A DNA stretch of 48,827 nt from Clostridiales bacterium (GCA_022774865.1 JALFLH010000012.1:1-48827); one strand, 5' to 3'. Positions 24,077 to 33,444 are shown, counted from the first letter of the stretch. The notes: generated by a model from the letters alone, not told the origin. Program-made: numbers and translations.

Positions 24077-25222
24077 TTACAGGTTGGCCATTTCCTTCAG
24101 CTTGTCGGCCAGATCGGTACGCTCCCAGGGGCGGTTCTCCACGCCGAAATGCCCCTCCGCCGCAGTGGCGGCATAAATGGGACGGCGGAGATTCAGTTTT
24201 TTGATGATGCCCCCGGGGGTCAGGTCGCACGAATTGCGCAGCAGCTCGGTCATCTTCTCATCGGAGATTCTGCCGGTTCCGAAGCTGTCCACGCGGACGG
24301 AAACAGGCTCTGCCACGCCGATGGCATAGGCAAGCTGCACCTGCACCCGGCTGGCCAGTCCGGCCGCCACCAGATTCTTCGCCATATAGCGCGCCATATA
24401 CGCGCCGCTGCGGTCAACCTTGGTGGGATCTTTGCCGGAGAACGCGCCGCCGCCGTGAGAGAAATAGCCGCCGTAGGTATCCACAATGATCTTCCGTCCG
24501 GTGAGTCCGGTGTCTCCGTTGGGGCCGCCGATGACAAAATTACCAGTGGGATTGATATAGATATGGGGAACCTGCTCCACGCTGAAGCCGTACCGCGCCA
24601 GCACCGGCGCAATGACCTTATCCCGTACATAGCCGCGAAGCTGCTCAATTCCAAATGCTGCGCTGTGCATCACGGAAACGACCACCGCGTCAATCCCCAC
24701 CACGTTTCCCTGTTCATCGTATTCCACGCTGACCTGCGTTTTGCCGTCCGGACGAAGCAGGTCATTTTCCCGGATGCAGGCAGTCAGCCGGTTGGACAAC
24801 GCCCGTGCCAGCGCGATGGGAAGAGGCATCAGCTCCGGGGTCTGGGTGCAGGCGCCGCCGAACATCATGCCCTGATCGCCTGCGCCGCCCACTGCGTCGT
24901 TGGTACCCAGCGCGATATCCGCCGACTGGGTGTGAATCCGGCACTGAATTTCCACGCTGTCCGCGTCAAAGCCGACACCGGGATACACATAGCCGATCCT
25001 TCGGATCGCTTCCCGGGCAACGGCGGGGTAATCCACCACCGCCCTGGTGGTGATCTCGCCGCAGATCAGGCAGAAATTGGTCGTCACCATGGTTTCGCAG
25101 GCCACCCGGGAATCCGGGTCCTGGGCGAGGCACGCGTCCAGAATCGCATCGGAGATGGAGTCGGCAACCTTGTCCGGATGGCCGTTGGTCACGCATTCAG
25201 AGGTAAACAGTCTTTTTTCCAT
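24077..25222 (-). CDS. metK: S-adenosylmethionine synthetase
   Basis: MetK makes SAM from methionine and ATP. The 381-residue protein has FTSECVTNGHPDKVADSISDAILD at the start, GAGDQGMMFG for the ATP site, and the glycine-rich GGGAFSGKDPTKVDRSGAY loop. The ATG at 25222 is nine bases after AAAGGAA; an ATG three codons upstream touches that site. The transcript starts with a SAM-I riboswitch (25245-25383), so expression should fall when SAM is plentiful. Confidence 0.97.
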   Translation of the reverse strand: MEKRLFTSECVTNGHPDKVADSISDAILDACLAQDPDSRVACETMVTTNFCLICGEITTRAVVDYPAVAREAIRRIGYVYPGVGFDADSVEIQCRIHTQSADIALGTNDAVGGAGDQGMMFGGACTQTPELMPLPIALARALSNRLTACIRENDLLRPDGKTQVSVEYDEQGNVVGIDAVVVSVMHSAAFGIEQLRGYVRDKVIAPVLARYGFSVEQVPHIYINPTGNFVIGGPNGDTGLTGRKIIVDTYGGYFSHGGGAFSGKDPTKVDRSGAYMARYMAKNLVAAGLASRVQVQLAYAIGVAEPVSVRVDSFGTGRISDEKMTELLRNSCDLTPGGIIKKLNLRRPIYAATAAEGHFGVENRPWERTDLADKLKEMANL

Positions 25223-25244
25223 TGCTTGCATTTCCTTTCGATTG

Positions 25245-25383
25245 AATAAAATAAAAACCGCACACCGAAGATTCGATGTGCGCTCAATCGAATCCTCATC
25301 TTTCGTCTGCCGCCGGATTTGGCACCTTGAATTAACAGGTTGCCGGGTTTCATCGGGCCGTTCCCTCCACCGCTCTTGATAAG
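25245..25383 (-). ncRNA. SAM-I (S-box) riboswitch controlling metK
   Basis: On the minus strand the conserved S-box core is clear: CTTATCAAGAG at the 5' end (25373-25383), GGTGGAGGGA, GGCCCGATGAAACCCGGCAAC split over P2/P3, AAGGTGCCAAATCC in P4, and closing GATGAG (25295-25300). A terminator follows: CGCACA/TGTGCG arms (about 25259-25282) then five T and more T. SAM binding should favour the terminator and turn metK off. Confidence 0.95.
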
Positions 25384-25407
25384 GCGTGTATGCAGTTGCA
25401 ATACGAT

Positions 25408-25435
25408 ATTATAGCGAAAAAGCCGGATTTGTCAA
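25408..25435 (-). promoter_or_regulatory. Promoter of the metK transcript
   Basis: Minus strand TTGACA (25430-25435), 16 bp, TATAAT (25408-25413): both hexamers perfect. Confidence 0.88.
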
Positions 25436-25480
25436 GACTTTTTTCGACGCTTCCCGAAGAAAATATTCACAATTCCGATA

Positions 25481-25509
25481 TAGACTTTTTCGCCCCAAGC
25501 TGATAGAAT
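25481..25509 (+). promoter_or_regulatory. Probable promoter of the rhomboid-like gene
   Basis: TAGACT (25481-25486), 17 bp, TAGAAT (25504-25509). Confidence 0.5.
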
Positions 25510-25541
25510 AACAGCACTATGGATGACAGGAGTTGAGCTTC

Positions 25542-26423
25542 TTGAAAAGAAGAAACAATGGTTTTGAACGCTTCTGCTTTCAGAATCGAAACAAAGGAAT
25601 CCCCAATCTGATGCTCTATATCAGTCTGGGCTGCGCACTGGTATATCTGTTCTCCCTGATCTCGAACAACAGCATTCTCTATGCCGTGCTCTGCTTTGAC
25701 CGGGCACTGATTCTGCGGGGGCAGATCTGGCGGCTGTTCACCTATCCGCTGACCTTCGGCTACGGCTACAACATTCTGGTACTTGCCATCGTGCTGTTCT
25801 GCTATTACACCCTGGGCCGGGCTATGGAAAATATCTGGGGTACGCTGAAATTCAATCTGTTCTATCTGTGCGGTATTGTGATGATGGATGTGTACTGCCT
25901 GATTTTCAACTGCTATGCCAGCGCGTCCTATCTGAATCTGAGCCTGTTTCTCAGCTACGCCACCATGTATCCCGACGCCCGGTTTCTTCTGCTCTATATC
26001 ATTCCGGTAAAGGCCTGGATTTTCGCGCTGGTGGATCTGGCTCTGGTCGTCTATGGTCTGATCGCCTATCCCTTTCCCGACAATCTGTTCTCCGTCATTT
26101 CCCTCGCCAACTACTTCCTGTTCTTTGGCAAGGATGTGTTGAATGTGATTCCCATGAGCTGGAGAATCAACGCCCGGCGACTGGTTGACCGGATCAGGGG
26201 AAAGGCAACGGGTTCCAAAAAAGCGAAAACCATTCCCTTCCCCAGCGCCGGCTCCTATGAAGCCACCACCGCAAAAACGCAGGCGCCCTACACCCACCGC
26301 TGCACCGTCTGCGGCCGCACGGATGTGTCAAATCCGGAGCTGGAGTTCCGCTACTGCTCCAAGTGCAACGGCTACTACTGCTATTGCCAGGATCACATCA
26401 ACAACCACGCGCATATTCAATAA
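25542..26423 (+). CDS. Rhomboid-like membrane protein with C-terminal zinc motif, probably not a protease
   Basis: The 293-residue protein has about six membrane segments (roughly 15-195) with a rhomboid/derlin-like stretch: [21 protein letters not shown], then [25 protein letters not shown] see no GxSG serine motif in the fourth helix and no matching catalytic His, so it looks like a pseudoprotease. A basic linker leads to a C-terminal Cys/His cluster (CTVCG, CSKC, CYC, DHINNH) that could bind two zinc ions. The start is TTG at 25542, nine bases after AGGAG; a TTG at 25533 directly abuts the site. glpK follows under its own promoter. Confidence 0.6.
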   Translation: MKRRNNGFERFCFQNRNKGIPNLMLYISLGCALVYLFSLISNNSILYAVLCFDRALILRGQIWRLFTYPLTFGYGYNILVLAIVLFCYYTLGRAMENIWGTLKFNLFYLCGIVMMDVYCLIFNCYASASYLNLSLFLSYATMYPDARFLLLYIIPVKAWIFALVDLALVVYGLIAYPFPDNLFSVISLANYFLFFGKDVLNVIPMSWRINARRLVDRIRGKATGSKKAKTIPFPSAGSYEATTAKTQAPYTHRCTVCGRTDVSNPELEFRYCSKCNGYYCYCQDHINNHAHIQ

Positions 26424-26488
26424 TCATCGCCGGGTCTGCTTCCGCAGTCCCGGCATTTCCGTTCCCGCCACAGGGGTGCTGCCCTGTC

Positions 26489-26517
26489 TTGCCTTTTGTG
26501 CGGATGCGTGATATGAT
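26489..26517 (+). promoter_or_regulatory. Promoter of glpK
   Basis: TTGCCT (26489-26494), 17 bp, TATGAT (26512-26517). Confidence 0.6.
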
Positions 26518-26545
26518 AAATAAAAAGTGCAAAGGAGCGCTCTCT

Positions 26546-28042
26546 ATGCCTAAATACATCATGGCTCTGGATTCCGGCACCACCAGCAACCGCTGCATTC
26601 TGTTTGACAAGGACGGCAGGGCGTGCAGCGTGGCGCAGAAGGAATTTACCCAGTATTTCCCGCGCCCTGGCTGGGTCGAACACGACGCGGATGAAATTTT
26701 CGCCACCCAACTGGAAGTGGCGAAGCAGGCCATGCAGAACATCGGCGCCACCGCCGCGGATATTGCCGCCATCGGCATCACCAACCAGCGGGAAACCACC
26801 GTGGTCTGGAACCGGATAACCGGGCGGCCGATCTGCAACGCCATCGTCTGGCAGTGCCGCCGCACGGCGGACTACTGCGACCAGCTTCGGGCAGAGGGCA
26901 TGACGGATCAGATCCGCTTCAAAACCGGGCTGGTGATCGACCCCTATTTCTCCGGCACCAAAATCCGCTGGATTCTGGAAAATATTCCGAACGCCCGGGC
27001 GCAGGCCGAGCGGGGAGAGCTTCTGTTCGGCACGGTGGAAAGCTGGCTGATCTGGAAGCTGACCAGCGGCGCTGTCCATGTGACGGACTACTCCAACGCA
27101 TCGCGCACCATGCTCTTTAATATCAGCACCCTGACCTGGGACGCTGAAATTCTGGAGAAGCTGGACATTCCCATTTCCATGCTGCCGGAGGTCAAGCCCA
27201 GCAGTTGGATCTACGGAACCACGGACGCCCAGTATTTCGGCGCGCCCATTCCCATTGCCGGGGCTGCCGGCGACCAGCAGGCGGCGCTGTTCGGCCAGAC
27301 CTGCTTTGCCCCGGGGGACTCCAAATGCACCTACGGAACCGGCGCTTTTTTGCTGATGAACACCGGCGAAAAGCCTATTTTCTCTCGGAACGGTCTGGTA
27401 ACCACCATCGCATGGGGGCTGGATGGGAATGTAACCTACGCGCTGGAAGGCTCCATCTTTGTGGCCGGCGCGGCAATCCAATGGCTGCGGGACGAGCTTC
27501 GTTTCATTGAATCCGCAGGCGATTCGGAATATATGGCCCGGAAAGTCAGCGACACCAACGGCTGCTACGTGGTGCCCTGCTTCACAGGGCAGGGCGCTCC
27601 CTACTGGGATGCCTATGCCCGGGGCGCGGTGCTGGGGCTGACCCGGGGCGTCAACAAATACCACATCATCCGGGCAACGCTGGATTCCATCGCCTATCAG
27701 ACCGACGACGTGCTGAAGGCCATGGAAGCCGACGCGGGCATCCAGCTTTCCGCGCTGAAGGTTGACGGAGGCGCGGCGGCCAACAACTATCTGATGCAGG
27801 CGCAGTCGGACATCAGCGGCGCGCCGGTACTTCGTCCCAGATGTGTGGAGACCACCGCAATGGGCGCGGCATATCTGGCGGGTCTGGCCGTGGGCTACTG
27901 GAAGGACACGGAGGAGATCCGACGGAATTGGGCCATTGACCGGGTCTTCCACCCGGAGATCAGCGATGAGGCACGCAAGTCCAGGCTTTCCGGCTGGAAA
28001 AAAGCCGTCCGCTGCACCAGTGGCTGGGCAAAAGAATCGTAA
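26546..28042 (+). CDS. glpK: Glycerol kinase
   Basis: GlpK phosphorylates glycerol to glycerol-3-phosphate. The 498-residue protein begins [19 protein letters not shown] (phosphate 1 motif), has [37 protein letters not shown], the adenosine region with [12 protein letters not shown] and the late [11 protein letters not shown], and is of normal length. The ATG at 26546 lies nine bases after AAAGGAG; longer in-frame starts exist from 26363 but cross the promoter. No glpF (uptake channel) or glpD gene is next to it. Confidence 0.96.
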   Translation: MPKYIMALDSGTTSNRCILFDKDGRACSVAQKEFTQYFPRPGWVEHDADEIFATQLEVAKQAMQNIGATAADIAAIGITNQRETTVVWNRITGRPICNAIVWQCRRTADYCDQLRAEGMTDQIRFKTGLVIDPYFSGTKIRWILENIPNARAQAERGELLFGTVESWLIWKLTSGAVHVTDYSNASRTMLFNISTLTWDAEILEKLDIPISMLPEVKPSSWIYGTTDAQYFGAPIPIAGAAGDQQAALFGQTCFAPGDSKCTYGTGAFLLMNTGEKPIFSRNGLVTTIAWGLDGNVTYALEGSIFVAGAAIQWLRDELRFIESAGDSEYMARKVSDTNGCYVVPCFTGQGAPYWDAYARGAVLGLTRGVNKYHIIRATLDSIAYQTDDVLKAMEADAGIQLSALKVDGGAAANNYLMQAQSDISGAPVLRPRCVETTAMGAAYLAGLAVGYWKDTEEIRRNWAIDRVFHPEISDEARKSRLSGWKKAVRCTSGWAKES

Positions 28043-28044
28043 AA

Positions 28045-28074
28045 ATTCCCCGGTGATGTCCATCACCGGGGAAT
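28045..28074 (-). terminator. Terminator of the zinc-ribbon/Ig-like gene
   Basis: Perfect 14-bp arms (ATTCCCCGGTGATG and complement) with a two-base loop; the minus-strand side ends in TTTTT. It may also stop glpK from the other direction. Confidence 0.82.
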
Positions 28075-28079
28075 CACAT

Positions 28080-29105
28080 TCAACTAAGCTTGCAGCGGAC
28101 GATGATCTTCAGTTCCTGATCACCGTATTTGACAACCACGTTGGTTGTGCCATTGCCCACGGCGGTTGCCACGCCTTCTTCGTCCACCTTCACAATGCTC
28201 TCATCCTCAGAGCGCCACTGAACCTCGTTGTTTTTCAGGCCGCAGGTCAGCTTAAAGGTTGCCTGCTGTCCCTTGACCTTAAAGGTAACATCGTTGGTCT
28301 TGACGCTCAGCTTCACGTCCTTCAGCGGCGGTTCGGTAGGCGCCTGCGTGGGTTCTTCCGTGGCGGGCGCGTCGGTCGGCTCGGTGAACTGGCAGGTTAC
28401 GACACATAGCAGCGTCTGCTCGCCGCAGGTAATCGTCACATCCGCCGTGCCCTCACCGACAGCCGTCAGCCGGCCTTCCTCATTGACCGTGACAACGGAG
28501 TCATCGGAAGATGCAAAGGAGAGCGTATCGGTGGTATCCACCGGGGTAACCGCCACATTCAGCAGATACATTTGCCCCTCGTCCTCCAGACGGATCTCGG
28601 TATCCACAATGTTCAGCGCCGTGCAGGGATTTTTATATTCCGTTGGTTCCTGCGTCGCGGGCACCGTTGATGCGGCGACGGGCGGCTCCGTCGGGGGCTC
28701 GGTTTCTCTGGCCATCAGGTTCGGCAGGAAGAACTGAACAAAGATGTACGCGCTCACTGCCAGCAGCGCCAGAATCACAACTACCAGCAGAATGTTGATA
28801 ATCGCATCCGGCTTACCCTGAGGCGGTTTTTCCTCAAATTCTTCTTCATATGTATCCCGGGCTTTGACATGGCCCTTGCTCTGCTGCATTTCATAGCGGG
28901 GCGTATCCTGATTGCGCTTGCGCACATTGGATTTGGAGAATCGGCCGCCTTTCACTCTGGTGTAACTCTCTTCGTCGCGGCTTTCCATCACGAAGTCATC
29001 GGAAGGGGTTTTCCGTCCGGCAGGACGGATTCGTCCGCAAATGGGACATTGTTCGGCACTCTCGGGATATTGGGTGCCGCAAACATCACAAATTATTTTG
29101 CTCAT
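28080..29105 (-). CDS. Membrane protein with N-terminal zinc ribbon and C-terminal bacterial Ig-like domains
   Basis: The 341-residue protein starts with a cytoplasmic zinc ribbon (CDVC 6-9, CPIC 20-23), then a long charged linker rich in D, E, R and K, one membrane helix (about 101-123, NILLVVVILALLAVSAYIFV), and an outside part rich in Thr/Pro/Glu (TEPPTEPP) with two Big_2-like domains. Each has the typical SSDDSVVTVNEEG or SEDESIVKVDEEG core followed by GTADVTI or GTTNVVV. It diverges from the receptor-like kinase gene across 138 bp. The ATG follows AGGAGG. The topology suggests an outside sensor or ligand-binding part connected to a cytoplasmic zinc domain; function unknown. Confidence 0.78.
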   Translation of the reverse strand: MSKIICDVCGTQYPESAEQCPICGRIRPAGRKTPSDDFVMESRDEESYTRVKGGRFSKSNVRKRNQDTPRYEMQQSKGHVKARDTYEEEFEEKPPQGKPDAIINILLVVVILALLAVSAYIFVQFFLPNLMARETEPPTEPPVAASTVPATQEPTEYKNPCTALNIVDTEIRLEDEGQMYLLNVAVTPVDTTDTLSFASSDDSVVTVNEEGRLTAVGEGTADVTITCGEQTLLCVVTCQFTEPTDAPATEEPTQAPTEPPLKDVKLSVKTNDVTFKVKGQQATFKLTCGLKNNEVQWRSEDESIVKVDEEGVATAVGNGTTNVVVKYGDQELKIIVRCKLS

Positions 29106-29150
29106 GACAAACCTCCTGTAGAATCGTACCTAATACCATTCTTGTTTTCA

Positions 29151-29179
29151 ATTGTAGCACATTTTTACAAATAAAACAA
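29151..29179 (-). promoter_or_regulatory. Promoter of the zinc-ribbon/Ig-like gene
   Basis: Minus strand TTGTTT (29174-29179), 17 bp, TACAAT (29151-29156) with extended TG-n. Confidence 0.65.
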
Positions 29180-29190
29180 CTACAAAAGAG

Positions 29191-29219
29191 TTGCATTTTT
29201 TGTAATTTTATTTTATGAT
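29191..29219 (+). promoter_or_regulatory. Promoter of the receptor-like kinase gene
   Basis: TTGCAT (29191-29196), 17 bp, TATGAT (29214-29219). The two divergent -35 boxes are eleven bases apart, so the genes may be co-regulated. Confidence 0.6.
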
Positions 29220-29243
29220 ATAGAAGTAAAAGGAGGCGATATC

Positions 29244-32141
29244 ATGTCAGATCAGAAATTGATCTCCCCCCTGCTGGACGGCTTTGTCATGGGCGATCCG
29301 CTGAGCAGTCACGATGGCGTGTGCTGCTGCCCGGCCATGAAGGAGAATTCTGATGAAAAATATATTGTAAAGATTATCTCCATTCCCGCTTCCCAAAAAG
29401 AGTTGGACGCGCTTCTGCTGACCGGAGCCTATCCGGACGCCGCGTCCGCCGTTGCTTATTTCAAGGAACTGACCGACGGAACCGTGAAGGAAGCAGAGCT
29501 TCTTCAGCAGCTCAGCAAGCTGGAAGGCTTTCTGTCCTATGAGGGCTGGCAGGTCGTTCCCATGGATGACAAGCTGGGTTATCGGATTTACCTGGTAGGC
29601 ACCTACAAGCGGTCTCTGGAAAAATTCCTCCGCCGCAACACCATGACCCATCTGGGCGCTGTAAACCTGGGACTGGATCTGTGCGCAGCGCTGGCCATCT
29701 GCCGTCGGGCAGGCTATCTGTTTGTGGATCTCAAGCCTGAAAACATCTATCTCACCGGCGAACGGGAATACCGGATCGGCGATCTGGGTTTTGTCCGGCT
29801 CGGCTCCATGAAGTATACATCTCTTCCGGCCAAATACCGCAGCCGCTATACCCCACCGGAGCTGCACGACGCGCTGGCTACCATGAACCCCACCGCCGAT
29901 ATCTATGCCGTAGGCATGATTCTCTACCAGATTTACAACAACGGCGTTCTCCCCTTCGAAGAAAAGGCGCCGAATAAAGTACTGCCCGCGCCCCAGAACG
30001 CAGACTATGAGATGGCAGAGATCATCCAGAAGGCCATCGCGCCCAATCCCAGGAACCGCTATCAAACCCCCATTGAAATGGGGCAGGCGCTGGTCAGCTA
30101 TATGCAGCGCAATACCATCAATGATGTTCCCATTGTCCCCCCCGCAGCGCCCGCGCCTGTTCCGGAACCGGTCGGCGAACCGGAAGCGGCGGAGCCCACC
30201 GGGGAACCGGCGGTAGATTCTGTGGAGCCGCAGGAGGACCTGTCCTTCATGGACGGTCTGATCACCGATGAAACCGCCCCCGGCGATGAAGACTCCGCCG
30301 GCAGCGTGGAAATGACGGCAGAGGGCAGCGATCTGCTGGCGCAGGCAGACGATCTGCTTGCCGGTGAACCTGCCGACACCTCCGAAGCCCCGGCACAGAC
30401 CGACACTCCGGCTGATTCCGGCGAACAACCCGATTCCGAGACGCCATCCGAGCCGGATGCTTCACCTGCTTCCGACGATCTGGATTTGGCCGCTTTGATT
30501 CAAAAAGACGGCCCCGGCACACTGACGGACGAATACGACACAGGCGATGACGATGATGATGACGAGGATGACGAGCCGGCCATCGCCGAAAGCAGCCGTC
30601 CCACCGGGAAGAAAAAGCACGCCTGGATCGGCGTAGCGGGTATTCTTCTGGTGCTGGCGATTGCCGTATGCGGCGGACTTTTCTTCTATCGCAACTACTA
30701 TCTGCTCAACATTGACAAATTGTACATCAGTGGCGCAAAGGATACCATCACCGTGGATCTGACCACCGAGGTGGACGAATCCCTGCTGACCGTGGTATGC
30801 ACTGATACTTACGGAAACAGAAAAACCGCGCCGGTTCAGAATGGGCAGGCCGTGTTCACGGAGCTCAGCCCCGGAACCCAGTACAGCATCACACTGGAGG
30901 TCGCGGGCTTCCACAAGCTGCATGGCTCCACCACCGGCAAATATGGCACTCAGGAGCAGACCAATATTGTGGACTTCACCGCCAAAACCGGTCCGGAGGA
31001 CGGTTCCGTCGTTTTGAACTTCACCGTCGAGGGACCGGAAACCCAGGACTGGATTGTGGAATATACGGCTGAGGACGAGCCGGCCAAATCCGTTTCCTTC
31101 ACCGGCCACATGGTAACCATCAACGCGCTGACCGTTGGAAAGACCTACACCTTCCATCTGGTTCCCCCGCCCGGCACTGAGCTGTATATGGCTGGAAACG
31201 ACACGCTGGAATTTACCGCCTCCCAGATCGTAATGGCGCAGAATCTGGCGATTGTCTCCTGCGTGGACGGTGTGCTGACCGCGCAGTGGGACAACGATCC
31301 CGCCGTGGAGAGCTGGACAGTCCGTTGCTACGCCGAAAACGGCTATGATGAAACCGTCACCGTAACGGAGCCGTCCGCCGCGTTCTCCGGCATCAGCACA
31401 GACACTGCCTACACGGTGGAGGTGCTGGCCTCCGGCATGACCCAGAGCGTCCGCGCCTTTGTCACCGCCAATCCCACCACCATCTCCGGCTTCACCGCGG
31501 AAGCCCCGGCAGATTCCGCTGCGCTGAATGTTCACTGGGACTATGCCGGTGCGGCACCGGACGGCGGTTGGCTGCTGATGTACAGCATCGATGGCAGCGA
31601 GGCCTATGAAGTGGTCAAATGCAGCGAGAACAAGGCCGTAATCGAGCAGCGGATTCCCAAATCCACCTACAGCTTCACCCTTCAGGCGGCTGACGGCTCC
31701 ACCGTGTTTGGCGGATACGGCCAGTTTACCTGCCCGGAAGCTCCGGCGTTTGACAATTACGGTCTGAAAGCTTCGGAGATTCAGGGGAACCTCTGCAAGA
31801 CCCCGGCCAAGGAGGGCTGGACCTATCAGGACGTTTCCGAGTCGGACTACACGGACAATTTCGCGCTGGGCGAGAAGATCTCCCTGGTTCTCTACGGCAC
31901 CAAGGCTTTCCGCGCCGACAATGCGGACACTTCCGTGATGTTCGTCCTCCGGGACGGACAGGGGCATGCCCGGACGGATTTGCTGCGGACGCAGACTCTG
32001 TCCTGGAAAGCCATGTGGAACAAGCGCTACTGCACGCTGGAGCTTCCCGCCGTTCCCGACGCGCCGGGTGACTACACCGTGGAGCTGTACTTCGACAATA
32101 CCTTTGTACTGTCCAAATCCTTTACCGTCAGCGTTGGCTGA
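29244..32141 (+). CDS. Receptor-like Ser/Thr protein kinase with Fn3-like outside domains
   Basis: The 965-residue protein has an N-terminal kinase-like domain (about 30-290), an acidic Pro/Ala/Glu/Asp linker (about 295-450, ending in a run of Asp), one membrane helix (about 459-481) and several Fn3-like beta domains outside (about 485-840), with a last beta domain to 965. In the kinase, Lys43 (VKII), VDLKPEN (Asp162, Lys164, Asn167), DLG (180-182) and PPE (204-206) are present. The HRD His is replaced (FVD), DFG is DLG, and there is no clear glycine-rich loop. It may be a weak or altered kinase rather than a typical PASTA kinase. AAAAGGAGG precedes the ATG. Confidence 0.8.
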   Translation: MSDQKLISPLLDGFVMGDPLSSHDGVCCCPAMKENSDEKYIVKIISIPASQKELDALLLTGAYPDAASAVAYFKELTDGTVKEAELLQQLSKLEGFLSYEGWQVVPMDDKLGYRIYLVGTYKRSLEKFLRRNTMTHLGAVNLGLDLCAALAICRRAGYLFVDLKPENIYLTGEREYRIGDLGFVRLGSMKYTSLPAKYRSRYTPPELHDALATMNPTADIYAVGMILYQIYNNGVLPFEEKAPNKVLPAPQNADYEMAEIIQKAIAPNPRNRYQTPIEMGQALVSYMQRNTINDVPIVPPAAPAPVPEPVGEPEAAEPTGEPAVDSVEPQEDLSFMDGLITDETAPGDEDSAGSVEMTAEGSDLLAQADDLLAGEPADTSEAPAQTDTPADSGEQPDSETPSEPDASPASDDLDLAALIQKDGPGTLTDEYDTGDDDDDDEDDEPAIAESSRPTGKKKHAWIGVAGILLVLAIAVCGGLFFYRNYYLLNIDKLYISGAKDTITVDLTTEVDESLLTVVCTDTYGNRKTAPVQNGQAVFTELSPGTQYSITLEVAGFHKLHGSTTGKYGTQEQTNIVDFTAKTGPEDGSVVLNFTVEGPETQDWIVEYTAEDEPAKSVSFTGHMVTINALTVGKTYTFHLVPPPGTELYMAGNDTLEFTASQIVMAQNLAIVSCVDGVLTAQWDNDPAVESWTVRCYAENGYDETVTVTEPSAAFSGISTDTAYTVEVLASGMTQSVRAFVTANPTTISGFTAEAPADSAALNVHWDYAGAAPDGGWLLMYSIDGSEAYEVVKCSENKAVIEQRIPKSTYSFTLQAADGSTVFGGYGQFTCPEAPAFDNYGLKASEIQGNLCKTPAKEGWTYQDVSESDYTDNFALGEKISLVLYGTKAFRADNADTSVMFVLRDGQGHARTDLLRTQTLSWKAMWNKRYCTLELPAVPDAPGDYTVELYFDNTFVLSKSFTVSVG

Positions 32142-32177
32142 TCCGGGAATATTGTCAATTTCATTCACGAAATATCA

Positions 32178-32214
32178 TTCTCCGTGTTCCGTGCACTTGC
32201 CGGAACACGGAGAA
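32178..32214. repeat. Perfect 14-bp inverted repeat before the phospholipase gene
   Basis: TTCTCCGTGTTCCG (32178-32191), nine-base loop, perfect complement (32201-32214). No T run on either strand, and the next ribosome site (GGAG, about 32219) starts just behind. It could stabilise or separate the two parts of a polycistronic message, or bind a regulator. Confidence 0.6.
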
Positions 32215-32230
32215 AAGCTGGAGTGTAAGC

Positions 32231-32779
32231 ATGCGAGGAAAATCTCATGAATATCTGGGCCGCTATCTGGCCGATAAGTATATGACCGCCATGCCCCGAC
32301 GCTATGTTCGCGCGTTTCTGATTGGCTGCATTGAGCCGGACCGGAATCCCACCACCTATCTCAAAGGCTCCCTGCGCCGGCAGTGGCTCCGGGGGCACAA
32401 CTGGGGAAATGCTCAAAACTATATGCAGCGGGTTTCGTCCCGTCTGGAAAACCGCCGGAAGAAAAGGCTGCTGGACTACTACACCATGGGAAAGCTGATT
32501 CACTACACCACGGACGCTTTTACCTCGGCACATAACGAAGAGTTCGGCGCCAGCCTGTCGGATCACCGTTCCTATGAGGCCGATCTTCAGGATCACTTTT
32601 TGGCGTACCTCTCCCAGAATCCCCAATTCTGGACGGACGCAGAAAATCCGGTGATGGACACCATTCGTTCCTACCACCGGGATTACATCCGCAGACCCAC
32701 AAACATCCACACCGATTCGCGCTTCGCGATCATCGTCTGCTGCATGGTTATGGCGCGCCTGTTCGCTCAGGCATCCTGA
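32231..32779 (+). CDS. Zinc-dependent phospholipase C-like protein
   Basis: The 182-residue protein resembles the zinc-phospholipase C / S1-P1-like helical fold: it starts RGKSHEYLGRYLADKYM, has FLIGCIEPDRNP and the metal-type motif GKLIHYTTDAFTSAHN (about 84-99), in which His, Asp and His can be zinc ligands. There is no signal peptide, so it is probably cytoplasmic, unlike the clostridial toxins. The ATG follows GGAG by about nine bases. It sits 89 bases downstream of the receptor kinase, probably in one transcript. Actual lipid cleavage is unproven. Confidence 0.72.
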   Translation: MRGKSHEYLGRYLADKYMTAMPRRYVRAFLIGCIEPDRNPTTYLKGSLRRQWLRGHNWGNAQNYMQRVSSRLENRRKKRLLDYYTMGKLIHYTTDAFTSAHNEEFGASLSDHRSYEADLQDHFLAYLSQNPQFWTDAENPVMDTIRSYHRDYIRRPTNIHTDSRFAIIVCCMVMARLFAQAS

Positions 32780-32784
32780 ATTGC

Positions 32785-32817
32785 AAAAGGGCTTCGGCAC
32801 ATCGCCGAAGCCCTTTT
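32785..32817. terminator. Bidirectional terminator
   Basis: 14-bp arms (AAAAGGGCTTCGGC and complement) with a five-base loop, giving a T run on both strands; it serves the convergent phospholipase-like and HD genes. Confidence 0.9.
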
Positions 32818-32821
32818 AGGT

Positions 32822-33409
32822 TCATTTGCAAAGCAATTCCAATTCTTCCGCCACGGATGCTTCACAGCTTCGCATGGCAAGAATGGTTTTCTCCATCAGC
32901 TCGTCCAGGCTCCAGCCCAGTCGTTCCGCGCCCTGCCGGATCACGTCCCGGGAGCACCCGGCAGCAAATTTCTTATCCTTGAATTTCTTTTTCAGGCTGG
33001 ACAGCTCCATGTCCATCACGCTTTTGGACGGGCGCATCTTCGCGGCGGCGCCAATCAGCCCCGTCAGTTCATCGGCGGCAAACAGCACCTTCTCCATGGG
33101 ATGCACCGGCTCCACATCGCAGCACAGTCCATAGCCATGGGAGCAGATGGCATGCACCATTTCATCAGGTGCCTGTATTTCGGCCAGCAGCTCCGGTGCC
33201 TTCCGGCAGTGCTCCGCGGGATACTGTTCAAAATCCACATCGTGCAGCAATCCGCACAGACCCCAGAAATCCACGTCCGCTTCATAGCCCAGCGCAGTGG
33301 CATAATAGCGCATCACGCCCTCCACTGTCAACGCGTGCTGAATATGAAACGGCTCCTTGTTGTACTTCTGCAGCAGATACAGCGCCTGCTGTCTTGAAAT
33401 CTGGTTCAT
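32822..33409 (-). CDS. HD-domain hydrolase
   Basis: The 195-residue protein has the HD pattern: His22/His25 in FHIQHAL, GLLHDVDFEQYP (His56, Asp57), ICSHGYG (His90) and a later Asp in FAADELTGL. Such proteins are metal-dependent phosphohydrolases acting on nucleotides or similar. This one matches a stand-alone group common in clostridia whose substrate is unknown. The C-terminal half is helical (SLKKKFKDKKFAAGCSRD). It has a good promoter (33445-33473) and no obvious partner gene. Confidence 0.8.
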   Translation of the reverse strand: MNQISRQQALYLLQKYNKEPFHIQHALTVEGVMRYYATALGYEADVDFWGLCGLLHDVDFEQYPAEHCRKAPELLAEIQAPDEMVHAICSHGYGLCCDVEPVHPMEKVLFAADELTGLIGAAAKMRPSKSVMDMELSSLKKKFKDKKFAAGCSRDVIRQGAERLGWSLDELMEKTILAMRSCEASVAEELELLCK

Positions 33410-33444
33410 ACCAAATCCCCCTGTCTTTCTGATTCTATTGGGTT

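Noticed and set aside
25245..25383. T-box leader before metK
   Set aside because: No T-box core; the S-box core motifs are complete.
26417..28066. Open frame on the minus strand across glpK
   Set aside because: Antisense shadow of glycerol kinase, no recognisable motif.
30540..30575. Low-complexity GAT/GAC run in the kinase gene as a possible repeat element
   Set aside because: It simply encodes the Asp/Glu-rich end of the cytoplasmic linker in frame.
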